The translations under genes and the position numbers were made by a program. 64,000 bases of DNA from Oenococcus kitaharae DSM 17330. Lineage in GTDB: Bacteria; Bacillota; Bacilli; Lactobacillales; Lactobacillaceae. A model generated the notes under the pieces. That model was not told the origin of the DNA. It worked only from the letters and a program-made list of their open reading frames with translations, and did not search any database. Shown one piece after another: positions 52,833-61,011 of the stretch. The stretch covers positions 1,719,100-1,783,099 of the forward strand of contig NZ_CM001398.1 in the NCBI RefSeq assembly GCF_000241055.1, given 5' to 3'. The first letter of the stretch is position 1, and each line of letters opens with the position of its first letter.

Positions 52833-53421
52833 AGTATCCCTTATCGCGTTTTAAGATTTCAACATTGCCAAAGGCGGCCATCAAATTTTTTTCAGCTGAA
52901 GGTGCACCCTGCTTTTTTTGCAAAACAGCAAAAATCATACCGCCGGAAGGCAAATGTTCCCTAGCCTCTGTCAGCATTTTCGTGACGACTTGTTTGCCGG
53001 CACGAATAGGCGGATTGACGACGATGGCTGCAAACTCGCCATTCAGGCCATCATAAATATTTGATTGCAGCACTTCAGCATCCAACTGGTTCCGCTGCAA
53101 ATTTTCTTTAGACAGCGCCAAAGAACGCAGATTGACATCTGTCATGGTCAACTCGCGCCTTGGATCCAGCGATTTCAGCGCAACACCAACAACGCCGTAA
53201 CCGCAGCCCAAATCTAAGATAGACCCCGATCGTATTTCCGAATAATGATCGGCTACACAATCCAACAGTACCCGCGTACCGTAATCAATGCGATTTTTCG
53301 AAAAAACACCGGCATCTGTTTTGAAAAAAAGGGTCTTGCCTGAGAAATCAAAGGAAATTTCCTGATAATCATGTTGGGAACTAGGTTCAGCTGTAAAATA
53401 TTGTTCGTTTTTATCTGTCAT
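52807..53421 (-). CDS. class I SAM methyltransferase (RsmC/YbxB-like)
   Basis: A 204-aa protein with the SAM loop LDLGCGYGVVGV (about residues 68-79) and the NPPIRAGK motif typical of RsmC-type 16S rRNA G1207 methyltransferases. In Bacillus the homologue YbxB stands between rplL and rpoB; here rpoB has moved away and tadA follows instead. Role in rRNA modification is by family. Confidence 0.9.
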   Translation of the reverse strand: MTDKNEQYFTAEPSSQHDYQEISFDFSGKTLFFKTDAGVFSKNRIDYGTRVLLDCVADHYSEIRSGSILDLGCGYGVVGVALKSLDPRRELTMTDVNLRSLALSKENLQRNQLDAEVLQSNIYDGLNGEFAAIVVNPPIRAGKQVVTKMLTEAREHLPSGGMIFAVLQKKQGAPSAEKNLMAAFGNVEILKRDKGYYVLRSTKQ

Positions 53422-53545
53422 ATTTCAATTTAAAAATCTTTCGGCTGCTTGTTCATAAGGTCTGATGCAACGCCGGCTTGACTGTCCCTATTATATCCTG
53501 AAAAGAAAAGTGAATAAATGCAGCCATATCTTTTAGGACAAAATA

Positions 53546-53590
53546 AAAAACGATCCGAACTCCAAACAGGAAATTTCGAATCGTTTTGAA
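53546..53590 (-). terminator. rplL terminator
   Basis: The minus strand forms AAAACGATTCGAA / TTCGGATCGTTTT with a 14-nt loop region, then TTTATTTT, immediately beyond the rplL stop. Confidence 0.85.
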
Positions 53591-53605
53591 TCAAACTTCA
53601 GCTGA

Positions 53606-53971
53606 TTACTTAAGAGTAACAGTTGCGCCAGCAGCTTCCAACTTAGCTTTCAAGTCGTTAGCATCGCTTTCGCTCAATGCTGACTTGATAACTGATGGTG
53701 CACCATCAACTAAGTCTTTAGACTCTTTCAAACCAAGGCCAGTAGCATCACGAACAGCCTTGATAACACCAATCTTAGCTTGGCCAGGTTCAGTTAATTC
53801 AACGTCAAACGAATCCTTAGCTGCGGCTTCTTCGCCAGCACCTGCACCAGCTGCAACTGGAGCAGCAGCTGAAACACCAAATTCATCTTCGATAGCCTTA
53901 ACTAAGTCGGCCAAATCGAGGATTGAAGCTTCTTTCAAAGAAGCGATAATTGCATCTTTATCAAATGCCAT
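53606..53971 (-). CDS. rplL: 50S ribosomal protein L7/L12
   Basis: A 121-aa stalk protein that recruits translation GTPases. The N-terminal dimer domain, an Ala/Gly-rich hinge (about 36-50) and the globular C-terminal domain ([13 protein letters not shown]) are all present. Length is typical. It follows rplJ after about 100 bp, in an operon with the L10 leader upstream. Confidence 0.97.
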   Translation of the reverse strand: MAFDKDAIIASLKEASILDLADLVKAIEDEFGVSAAAPVAAGAGAGEEAAAKDSFDVELTEPGQAKIGVIKAVRDATGLGLKESKDLVDGAPSVIKSALSESDANDLKAKLEAAGATVTLK

Positions 53972-54074
53972 GTTTTTCCTCCAACGTGCAGATACAAATC
54001 TGCGTCTTATTTATTTTCGATCGTTAAAAAAGTTAATACTCTAATAACTATTAATTTGCTGCGTTATCGCCAGC

Positions 54075-54584
54075 TTAGGCAGTCTCGCCATCAGCTTCAC
54101 GCTTTTCAGCAACCGCTTTAACCGCATACATAAAGCTGCGGAGTGGTGACTGGAATTCAGCAAGCAATTGCTGAAGCAAAGTCTCTTTGGAAGGCAATGC
54201 TGCGTAACGATTAATTGTGTCAAGATCTGCGACTTTACCGCCGATCACACCACCTTTTAATTCCAAAGCATCAGCAGTCTTGCTGAACTTTTTCAAAATA
54301 CGGGCAGGTGCGACAACGTCTTCTTTAGAAAAGGCAACCGCCGAAGGGCCATTAAAGACATCATTCAACTCTTTATAGCCGGCTTTTTCAGCAGCACGAG
54401 TCAAAATTTTGTTCTTGATAACCTTCAGGGAGACACCTTCATCACGAAGCTGAGAACGCAAATCATCAGCCTGTGCGACAGTCAGGCCACGAACGTTGGC
54501 AACGACAGCTGAAACTGAATTTGCAAACAGATCAGCGACTTCGTCAACTTTTTGGGCTTTAATCGCAATCGCTTTTTCGCTCAT
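54075..54584 (-). CDS. rplJ: 50S ribosomal protein L10
   Basis: A 169-aa base of the L7/L12 stalk that binds 23S and L12 dimers and represses its own mRNA. N-terminal MSEKAIAIKAQKV and the NVRGLTVAQADDLR segment are typical. ATG follows AAAGGA. Regulated by the L10 leader at 54600-54716. Confidence 0.97.
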   Translation of the reverse strand: MSEKAIAIKAQKVDEVADLFANSVSAVVANVRGLTVAQADDLRSQLRDEGVSLKVIKNKILTRAAEKAGYKELNDVFNGPSAVAFSKEDVVAPARILKKFSKTADALELKGGVIGGKVADLDTINRYAALPSKETLLQQLLAEFQSPLRSFMYAVKAVAEKREADGETA

Positions 54585-54599
54585 GAGATATCCTTTCCG

Positions 54600-54716
54600 T
54601 AAATAGTTCTATACATAAGAAAACCGCGTACTAGACGCGGCCATGGAAAAATTAGCTTTCCTCGGCAGGAATTACGCTTTGCAGCAACCGACGTCTTAGG
54701 TAAAAACGATATTTAC
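54600..54716 (-). promoter_or_regulatory. L10 leader with attenuator hairpin
   Basis: The minus strand shows the conserved L10-leader parts CCTAAGAC..GGTTGC and AATTCCTGCCGAGG, followed by a GC hairpin CCGCGT / ACGCGG and a T-rich run (54618-54642). In Bacilli L10-L12 binding to this RNA controls rplJL. The hairpin can act as terminator. Confidence 0.85.
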
Positions 54717-54723
54717 TTATATG

Positions 54724-54752
54724 AGTATATACAAAACGACCTGATTTCTCAA
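54724..54752 (-). promoter_or_regulatory. rplJL promoter
   Basis: TTGAGA (54747-54752), 17 bp, TATACT (54724-54729) on the minus strand. The -35 falls in the loop and arm of the rplA terminator. Confidence 0.7.
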
Positions 54753-54760
54753 GTCGTTTT
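54733..54760 (-). terminator. rplA terminator
   Basis: A 12-bp stem AAAACGACTTGA / TCAGGTCGTTTT with one G-T pair and a GAAA tetraloop, located 6 bp after the rplA stop. It is symmetric in its T and A runs. Confidence 0.85.
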
Positions 54761-54765
54761 ACTCG

Positions 54766-55458
54766 TTATAGTGATGCAACATCAAGGGCAATACCAGGAC
54801 CCATTGTAGAAGCCAGGTGTGCACTCAGGACGTAAGTGCCTTTAACTGTACTTGGACGAGCCGAGAGAACAGTAGAAGAAACGGTCTTAACGTTCTGTGC
54901 CAATTTTTCAGCATCAAATGAAACTTTACCAACTGGTACGGCAACGTTACCATTTTTGTCGGTCCGGTATGTGACTTGGCCGCCCTTGGCATCTTTAACT
55001 GCCTTAGCAACGTCCAGCGTCACAGTTCCTTCTTTAGGATTAGGCATCAAGCCTTTTGGTCCTAAAGCACGGCCGACACGGCCGACTTTAGCCATTTGAT
55101 CCGGTGTTGCAATCGCAACATCGAAGTCAGTCCAGCCAGCCTTGACCTTCTCGACCAATTCGTCTGTGCCAACGAAATCAGCACCGGCATCAGAAGCTTC
55201 CTTAGCCTTATCGCCTTCAGCAAAGACAGCAACCTTTTTATCATTGCCAGAACCGTTAGGCAACACAATGGCACCACGCAGCTGCTGATCAGCTTTAGTC
55301 GTATCAACATTCAAGTCAAAGACAACTTCAACATTGGAATCGAACTTTGTAAAAGCAATCTCTTTAACGAGTGCTGTGGCATCAGCCAAAGAATATTTCT
55401 TGCTTGCGTCAACTTTTTCAACGGCGGCTAAATACTTTTTACTGTGTTTTTTAGTCAT
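54766..55458 (-). CDS. rplA: 50S ribosomal protein L1
   Basis: A 230-aa protein of the L1 stalk that helps eject deacylated tRNA from the E site. The L1 signature [14 protein letters not shown] is intact. Its ATG overlaps the rplK stop (TAATG). Length is typical. Confidence 0.97.
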   Translation of the reverse strand: MTKKHSKKYLAAVEKVDASKKYSLADATALVKEIAFTKFDSNVEVVFDLNVDTTKADQQLRGAIVLPNGSGNDKKVAVFAEGDKAKEASDAGADFVGTDELVEKVKAGWTDFDVAIATPDQMAKVGRVGRALGPKGLMPNPKEGTVTLDVAKAVKDAKGGQVTYRTDKNGNVAVPVGKVSFDAEKLAQNVKTVSSTVLSARPSTVKGTYVLSAHLASTMGPGIALDVASL

Positions 55459-56048
55459 TATTCGGCACTCCCTTCTGCAGGCACGTCAGTAGCGTCAGCG
55501 TCATCATCATCTTTCTTAGGTACGATACCAGCTTCAGCAGCAGCACCTTCAGCTTCAGCTTCGGCTTCGGCTTCGGCAATTTCAGCACCGGTAGCCAAGC
55601 GTGCAGCACCATCATCCAATGACTTGCCATCAATCAAAAAGCCCATAGAACGAGCAGTTCCACTAACAACTTTCACAGCAGCTTCGACACTGGCTGCGTT
55701 CAAATCAGGCAGCTTAATCTTTGCAATTTCTTCTATCTGAGCTGAGGTCACATTAGCAACCTTTAACGTATTTGGTTGTCCAGAACCCTTATCAACTTTT
55801 GCTGCCTTACGGAGCAAGTCCGATGCAGGAGGTGTCTTCAAAACAAAGGTGAAAGAACGATCGTCATAAACAGAAATGACAACTGGGATGATTGAACCCG
55901 CTTGATCCTTAGTCTGAGCGTTGAAGTCCTTAGTGAACTGCCCGATATTTACACCGGCCTGGCCTAGAGCTGGTCCAACAGGTGGTGCTGGGGTTGCTTT
56001 GGCGGCTGGAATTTGTAATTTAACAATTTTTACGACATTTTTTGCCAC
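55458..56048 (-). CDS. rplK: 50S ribosomal protein L11 with long acidic C-terminal extension
   Basis: L11 of 196 aa, where about 141 is usual. Residues 1-141 are standard: [21 protein letters not shown] at the start and [11 protein letters not shown] at the normal end. About 55 further residues follow, rich in Ala, Glu and Asp, with an AEAEAEAEG repeat and a KKDDDDAD run. L11 sits at the GTPase centre and is needed for RelA activation. Start is GTG at 56048 with AGGAG upstream. The tail is in frame, without sign of frameshift, and ends directly before rplA. Confidence 0.95.
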   Translation of the reverse strand: MAKNVVKIVKLQIPAAKATPAPPVGPALGQAGVNIGQFTKDFNAQTKDQAGSIIPVVISVYDDRSFTFVLKTPPASDLLRKAAKVDKGSGQPNTLKVANVTSAQIEEIAKIKLPDLNAASVEAAVKVVSGTARSMGFLIDGKSLDDGAARLATGAEIAEAEAEAEAEGAAAEAGIVPKKDDDDADATDVPAEGSAE

Positions 56049-56133
56049 GATAATGTCTCCTCTCGTAATCTAGCGGTGATACGTAGCCGTGACGCCACTC
56101 CCGCACATGATTGTCTACAAACATGCAGTTATG

Positions 56134-56162
56134 ACTATACGCTCTTCCACTGATTTTATCAA
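56134..56162 (-). promoter_or_regulatory. rplKA promoter
   Basis: TTGATA (56157-56162), 17 bp, TATAGT (56134-56139) on the minus strand, starting 5 bp beyond the gntP stop. No terminator is seen between gntP and this promoter. Confidence 0.6.
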
Positions 56163-56166
56163 TCAT

Positions 56167-57666
56167 TTAATGGAAAATTGCTGCCAGCAATAAGACCATC
56201 AGCAGCCCGACCACTGAAATCAGTGTTTCCAAAACGGTCCAAGTCTTCAATGTCTCTTTGACATCCAAGTCAAAGAACTCTTTAAACATCCAAAAACCCG
56301 CATCATTGACATGACTTGCAGCCAAAGAACCGGCACCGATAGCCAGAACCACAAAAGCTGGATTGATCGCTGTCTGCGCAGCCACGATCGGAGCCACGAT
56401 ACCAGCCGATGTCATACCCGCAACTGTCGCTGAGCCCACCGAAACACGGATAATCACAGCTACCAGCCAAGCAAACAGAATTGGCGACATTGATGAATGG
56501 GCAAATGCCTGAGCAATCGCCGTCGAAATACCGCCGGAAGTCAAGACGCCCTTAAAAGCTGCGCCGCCGCCAATAACCATTAATAAATTAGCGATTGACT
56601 TGATCGCATCAGATAGCGTTGCGTTAACTTCCTTAATAGAACGCTTTTGGTGACGGCCCATTGACCACATGGCAAACAGCAGCGCAATGACCATCGCAAT
56701 CAGAGGATTACCAAGAAAAGCGACGATTTTCTGAAAATCAGTCGGATGAAGCAGATAACCATTTTGTGCAGCACTAGTCATGGCTTTCCAAGCTGTATCG
56801 CCAATCACGCCACCGTATACTTGCTTGCCGCCATTGACAATCATCGTAATAATAGTTGTCACAACCATAAAGATAACAGCCATCAAAGAAGTCAGAATTG
56901 AAAGCCCAAAAGAAGGTGTTTCTTCTAATTTAAACTCTTTGACAGTTCCTAAGGCATCCAAATGTTTCGTAATTTTGAAGGCTTTGGGCAAATACTTTTG
57001 TGCGACACGTGTAAATAATGGGCCGGCCACAATCATTGCCGGAATAGCAACTAAGATACCGTAGATTAAGACCATCCCCATGTTGGCACCAAGCACATTC
57101 GTCACCGCTGTTGGTGCAGGCTGCGGCGGCAAGAATCCTTGAGCAGCCGACAACGCTGTCGCCATTGGAATGCCTAAATAAAGCAAAGGCACGCCAGCTT
57201 CCAAAGCAATTGTAAAGACAATCGGAATCAAAACAACCAAGCCGACTTCAAATAGCAGAGAAATACCAATAATGAAGGAGGCAAAGGCAACCGCCCACTG
57301 CAGGCGTTTTCTGCCAAACATGGCAATCAGTGTTTTGGCAATTCGATAAGAACCACCTGAATCAGATACCAAACGGCCGATCATCGATCCAAAGCCGAAG
57401 ACGACAACCAGTTCTCCTAATGTGCCGCCAATACCATTTTTAATCGCATCGGCAATACCAGCTGGATTCATGCCTAAAGCGAATGCAACAACAATCGAGA
57501 CAACAATCAAAGTGACAAATGTGTTGATTTTAAACTTCAAAATCAAAGTTAACAATAAAATAATGCCCAAAACCAAGATTAAAAATGGCCAAACATTCAA
57601 CCCGCCCATCTGCCAATCATAAAAGCCGGTTTTCGGGTCAACTGTAATAGCTGCTAGTGATAACAT
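56167..57666 (-). CDS. gntP: gluconate:H+ symporter, GntP family
   Basis: A 499-aa permease with about 12 to 14 membrane helices. The family segments PPQPAPTAVTNVLGA and the C-terminal SVGSATVAGMTSAG and ASHVNDAGFWMFKEFF are clear. It imports gluconate, which gntK phosphorylates to 6-phosphogluconate, an entry to the phosphoketolase route of heterofermenters. It follows gntK by 41 bp and precedes rplK, an unusual site in the conserved nusG-rplK block. Confidence 0.94.
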   Translation of the reverse strand: MLSLAAITVDPKTGFYDWQMGGLNVWPFLILVLGIILLLTLILKFKINTFVTLIVVSIVVAFALGMNPAGIADAIKNGIGGTLGELVVVFGFGSMIGRLVSDSGGSYRIAKTLIAMFGRKRLQWAVAFASFIIGISLLFEVGLVVLIPIVFTIALEAGVPLLYLGIPMATALSAAQGFLPPQPAPTAVTNVLGANMGMVLIYGILVAIPAMIVAGPLFTRVAQKYLPKAFKITKHLDALGTVKEFKLEETPSFGLSILTSLMAVIFMVVTTIITMIVNGGKQVYGGVIGDTAWKAMTSAAQNGYLLHPTDFQKIVAFLGNPLIAMVIALLFAMWSMGRHQKRSIKEVNATLSDAIKSIANLLMVIGGGAAFKGVLTSGGISTAIAQAFAHSSMSPILFAWLVAVIIRVSVGSATVAGMTSAGIVAPIVAAQTAINPAFVVLAIGAGSLAASHVNDAGFWMFKEFFDLDVKETLKTWTVLETLISVVGLLMVLLLAAIFH

Positions 57667-57707
57667 AAACTTCCTCCGTCAAATCCTTTTTATGCTCAAA
57701 TACTTTT

Positions 57708-59264
57708 TTATTCTTCAGTCATCTTAATGTGAACATGCTCACGCTGAAAATTAGCGATGTTCTCATATTCAGTCTGCAATTGCCGGCTCAAACGGATAAA
57801 GATCGGCGTCAATTCACGATAGACCTGATAATTATCCGGATTCGGCTCATAGGTTTTTGCTTCGCCAACCATGCCGGCGATGTTTTCAATCTTATCAGTC
57901 AGGCCTAAAGCTTTCTGGCCAATAACCGTGGCAGCCAAAGCGCCGGATTCAAAGGCTTGCGGTACCGTGACAGACTGTTCGAAAATATCTGCCAGCATCT
58001 GACGCCACAAAGCTGAACGGGCAAAGCCGCCAGTCGCCTGAACCGATTTCAAATCGCCGACGACTTCTTCTAGCGCCAAAGCTACCATATAAATATTGAA
58101 AATAATCCCTTCCAGAACGGCACGCACCATATGTGCACGCGTGTGGTAATGTGTCAGGCCGAAGAAAGAACCTCTCGCGTTAGCATCCCAAATCGGTGCA
58201 CGTTCACCACTCAAATAAGGATGAAAGAGCAGACCGTCAGCACCAGCCGGCACTTTAGAAGCAATCTTTGTCAGCAAGTCATAAGAGTCGATGCCCAGTA
58301 AGGCAGCTGCTGATTTTTCGGCATCAAACAAATTATCTCTGGCCCAGCGGAAAACATCCCCGCCATTGTTGACAGGCCCGCCGACAACCCAATGATCACG
58401 ATCCAAAGCATAAGTAAATGTCCGCCCTTTTGGATCAATTTTTGGCTTATCTGTCACAACACGAATCGCACCGGAAGTCCCAATGGTCACGGCTGCCACA
58501 CCTGGTTGAATCGCATTAACACCCAAATTAGACAAAGGCCCATCACCAGCACCATATATAAAGGGCGTCTGCACCGGAATACCGATCACTTTTGCATATT
58601 CAGAAACCATACCGCGTTCAATTTCGTAGGGTTCAACTGGTTTTGGCAATTGGTCAATTGACAAGCCGGTTAATGCCAAGGCCTGCTGATCCCACTGCAG
58701 TTTGAAAATGTTAAACAATCCAGTACCTGACGCGATGGAAATATCCATCTTATTCGCGTTGAATAAACGGTGAAAAATATATTCCTTAATACCTAAGTAA
58801 TGGGCAGCTTTTTTATAAATATCCGGCCGTTCGTTTTTCAGCCATAGCAATTTGCTTAAAGGTGCCATGGGATGAATCGGCGTACCGGTCTTGCTGTAAA
58901 TTTCCTGGCCAGTACCATCTTTTTTCAGCTGTTCGGCATATTTGACAGCTCGGCCATCGGCCCAAGTAATCACACGCGTCAAGGGCTGCCAATCTTTATC
59001 AAAAGCAATTAAAGAATGCATCGCAGAGCTAAAGGAAACGCCCAACACTTGATCACCTTGTTTTAATTCGGCCTTGCGCACAACATCGGTCAAAGAATCA
59101 ATCAAAGCTTCGAAAATCTCCACTGGATCTTCTTCAGCCATATCAGGCTCGTCTCTGTAAAGGGGATACCCATTATTAGCAGAGGCGATCACATGCCCTT
59201 TGAGATCAAAAAGGACTGATTTTGTACTAGTTGTTCCAAGGTCCACACCAATCATGTAGTCCAT
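57708..59264 (-). CDS. gntK: gluconokinase (FGGY family)
   Basis: A 518-aa sugar kinase phosphorylating gluconate at C6. The N-terminal phosphate loop GVDLGTTSTKS (6-16), FGGY signature-like GGPVNNGGDVFRW and C-terminal QATGGFARSALWRQML are intact. The pairing with gntP supports gluconate over xylulose or glycerol. Start ATG (MDYMIGVDLG) with GGAGG upstream. No GntR regulator or 6-phosphogluconate dehydrogenase gene lies nearby. Confidence 0.92.
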   Translation of the reverse strand: MDYMIGVDLGTTSTKSVLFDLKGHVIASANNGYPLYRDEPDMAEEDPVEIFEALIDSLTDVVRKAELKQGDQVLGVSFSSAMHSLIAFDKDWQPLTRVITWADGRAVKYAEQLKKDGTGQEIYSKTGTPIHPMAPLSKLLWLKNERPDIYKKAAHYLGIKEYIFHRLFNANKMDISIASGTGLFNIFKLQWDQQALALTGLSIDQLPKPVEPYEIERGMVSEYAKVIGIPVQTPFIYGAGDGPLSNLGVNAIQPGVAAVTIGTSGAIRVVTDKPKIDPKGRTFTYALDRDHWVVGGPVNNGGDVFRWARDNLFDAEKSAAALLGIDSYDLLTKIASKVPAGADGLLFHPYLSGERAPIWDANARGSFFGLTHYHTRAHMVRAVLEGIIFNIYMVALALEEVVGDLKSVQATGGFARSALWRQMLADIFEQSVTVPQAFESGALAATVIGQKALGLTDKIENIAGMVGEAKTYEPNPDNYQVYRELTPIFIRLSRQLQTEYENIANFQREHVHIKMTEE

Positions 59265-59307
59265 ATCTATCCTCCAATGTAAGAAGCTGCCCGAATTATG
59301 CTCAATA

Positions 59308-59350
59308 AAAAAAGCCGAAAAATGAGTTGCGAAACCATTTCTCAGCTTGG
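59308..59350 (-). terminator. nusG terminator upstream of gntK
   Basis: The minus strand forms a 13-bp stem AAGCTGAGAAATG / CATTTTTCGGCTT, loop about 12 nt, then TTTTTTTATTG. It lies between nusG and gntK, and downstream of a TATAAT that could start gnt transcription. Confidence 0.85.
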
Positions 59351-59360
59351 AAATCTATTT

Positions 59361-59388
59361 CAGGCAAACGGTTACCTGATAAATTATA
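59361..59388 (-). promoter_or_regulatory. TATAAT box and LacI-type operator before gntK
   Basis: TATAAT (59383-59388) on the minus strand directly follows the nusG stop; the -35 is poor. At 59361-59378 lies CAGGCAAACGGTTACCTG, an 18-bp inverted repeat centred on CG with 7 of 9 matching pairs, resembling LacI/GalR-family (including E. coli GntR) operators and, less well, a CcpA site. Confidence 0.5.
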
Positions 59389-59391
59389 CAC

Positions 59392-59949
59392 TCAATAAAT
59401 CTTATCGATATCGTTGAAAGGAACTTCAGTTTCAGTTTCTCGGCCAAACATGTCAACCAATACTTTGACCTCTTGTTTTTCGCGGTCAATCGCTGTTACT
59501 TTGCCTTCCATACCATTCATGGCACCACCAACAATTGAAACCGTCTCGCCGACTTCAACATTCAGATCATCAACTTTGCGTTCGATCAGGCCCATGCGGT
59601 GCATGATCCGGTCAATCTCATCTTTCGTTACAGGGTTTGGCTTTGATCCTTGTCCATGAGAACCCAAGAATCCAGTCACACCAGGCGTGTTACGGACAAC
59701 ATACCAAGATTGGTCTGTCATCACCATTTCAACCAGCACATAACCAGGGAAATCGTTTTCGACAACCTTTTTCAATTCACCATTAGGCCCAGTCTTAATC
59801 GTTTCGTTTTCCGGCACAATGACCTGAAAAATGAAATCAGTCATGCCCATTGATTCACGACGCTGCTCTAAGTTTAGTTTGACACGATTTTCGTAACCAG
59901 AATAGGTATGAACCACGTACCAATCCTTTTGTAATTCTTGTTCAACCAT
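59392..59949 (-). CDS. nusG: transcription termination/antitermination protein NusG
   Basis: A 185-aa elongation factor. The NGN domain (WYVVHTYSGYENRVK, 9-130) and the C-terminal KOW domain (GETVSIVGGAMNGMEGKV) are complete. It binds RNA polymerase and couples it to Rho or the ribosome. ATG follows AGAGGC. It closes the secE-nusG unit and has its own terminator. Confidence 0.97.
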   Translation of the reverse strand: MVEQELQKDWYVVHTYSGYENRVKLNLEQRRESMGMTDFIFQVIVPENETIKTGPNGELKKVVENDFPGYVLVEMVMTDQSWYVVRNTPGVTGFLGSHGQGSKPNPVTKDEIDRIMHRMGLIERKVDDLNVEVGETVSIVGGAMNGMEGKVTAIDREKQEVKVLVDMFGRETETEVPFNDIDKIY

Positions 59950-60022
59950 TATTGCCTCTTTTTAATCAAAATAAAAAACCTCGGTCGCCCTTGGTCTCTT
60001 TAATAACAATTTTAACTGATTT

Positions 60023-60244
60023 TTATCGATTCATCAACAAGCGAACGCCAAGTCCGACTAAATAATCAACAATTCCAAGAAAGCCGGCAAAAAAAATCGC
60101 ACTGAAGATCACATAGCTCGTGTCCCGACTGGTCTCACTGCCATTCAGCCAAGTCACTTTTTTCATTTCTGCAATTGTACCTTTAATATAGCGAATCATA
60201 GTTAAGTTCATTTTAACAGATTTTTTCCATCTGCTTATGTCCAT
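60023..60244 (-). CDS. secE: protein translocase subunit SecE
   Basis: A small single-helix subunit of the SecYEG channel. The conserved part begins IRYIKGTIAEMKKVTW and is followed by a C-terminal membrane helix (YVIFSAIFFAGFLGIVDYL). The given start overlaps the sigma-factor stop (TAATG) and gives 73 aa; MIRYIK at 60199 gives 58 aa, closer to the family's usual length. Ribosome binding sites are weak for both. The rpmG gene usual before secE is missing. Confidence 0.88.
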   Translation of the reverse strand: MDISRWKKSVKMNLTMIRYIKGTIAEMKKVTWLNGSETSRDTSYVIFSAIFFAGFLGIVDYLVGLGVRLLMNR

Positions 60245-60807
60245 TATTCGCCTAAACCATAAAAATGTGCGTAAATATCTCTGGTCACACGCTTTTTCCG
60301 ATAATCCAGCGAGTGCGCTTTGACCTGCTTTTGAACAATTTGCGCCTGTTTTAAATCACCAAACAGTTCTTTAATGGCAAGCGATTCTTTGTCGCCAGCC
60401 CGAAAATCAGTTTGGCTGATCGCATCCTCAAAATCCATTTTTGTCTGCGCCTGATTCCACCCGTGATCTACCGGATCATATCCGTTAAAGGCCAGTTCTT
60501 CTAAGGACACATTCTGGCGACGGTTCTGTTCCTTTTTAGAATAACTTTTACGCAGCAGATCCATAGCTTTATGCTGCAGTGCAGCGTAATAATAGGTGGT
60601 AAATTTGCAGTTCCCATTTGTATGGTAACGACGCACTGCGTGCATGAGAACCGTCAAACACTCACTTTCCCAATCATCCAGCTCCAAAACATTGCTTAAA
60701 TAATGATAATAAATTTTTCTGACTAACCCCTTAGTGACCAAAATAATGTGTTCATAACCCGTCTCATCCCCTTGACTAATTTTATTCAGTGCCTTTTCTA
60801 TCCGCAT
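60244..60807 (-). CDS. SigH/ComX-like alternative sigma factor
   Basis: A 187-aa sigma-70-family protein without regions 1.1 and 3. Region 2 is visible (GLVRKIYYHYLSNVLELDDWESECL; about 30-95, with YYYAALQHKAMDLLRK), while region 4 is weakly conserved. Its place before secE-nusG matches sigH in Bacillus and related factors in Lactobacillales, some of which control competence. I chose ATG 60807, with AGAGG upstream, over a TTG six codons earlier. A LexA-like box stands about 60 bp upstream. Confidence 0.85.
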   Translation of the reverse strand: MRIEKALNKISQGDETGYEHIILVTKGLVRKIYYHYLSNVLELDDWESECLTVLMHAVRRYHTNGNCKFTTYYYAALQHKAMDLLRKSYSKKEQNRRQNVSLEELAFNGYDPVDHGWNQAQTKMDFEDAISQTDFRAGDKESLAIKELFGDLKQAQIVQKQVKAHSLDYRKKRVTRDIYAHFYGLGE

Positions 60808-60866
60808 CAACTTAACCTCTTCCAAAATTTAAAGTCAGCTTAGCTTACACGATCGATTAGGATAAG

Positions 60867-60880
60867 CGAATATATGTTCG
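60867..60880. promoter_or_regulatory. LexA-like box before the SigH-like gene
   Basis: CGAATATATGTTCG differs from the SOS box CGAACNNNNGTTCG at one position (T for C in one arm). It lies within the gene-free 200 bp between the sigma gene and rlmB. Confidence 0.55.
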
Positions 60881-60927
60881 TATTTTCAGGAATTATCGTG
60901 AATAATGTTTTACTAATAATTAAGGGC

Positions 60928-60950
60928 ACTCGGGGGCGGGGGCTTTTTTC
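60928..60950 (+). other. G-rich tract between rlmB and the sigma gene
   Basis: The plus strand reads GGGGGCGGGGGC then TTTTTT, unlike its AT-rich surroundings. No convincing stem accompanies it on either strand, although a palindrome CTCAGCTGAG lies 20 bp away (about 60964-60973). Two G5 runs are too few for a classic quadruplex. Confidence 0.4.
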
Positions 60951-61011
60951 AACAGAAAAACCGCTCAGCTGAGAACAAAGTATTAAAATAATAAAATTTT
61001 AATAGATTACA

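Noticed and set aside
59361-59378. CcpA catabolite site before gntK
   Set aside because: Three mismatches to the cre consensus; the LacI/GalR-type palindrome reading fits better, so cre was not called.
59950-60022. Possible terminator between secE and nusG (GACCAAGGGCGACCGAGG then T run)
   Set aside because: Only about three base pairs of continuous stem can form, so it is too weak to claim despite the T run.
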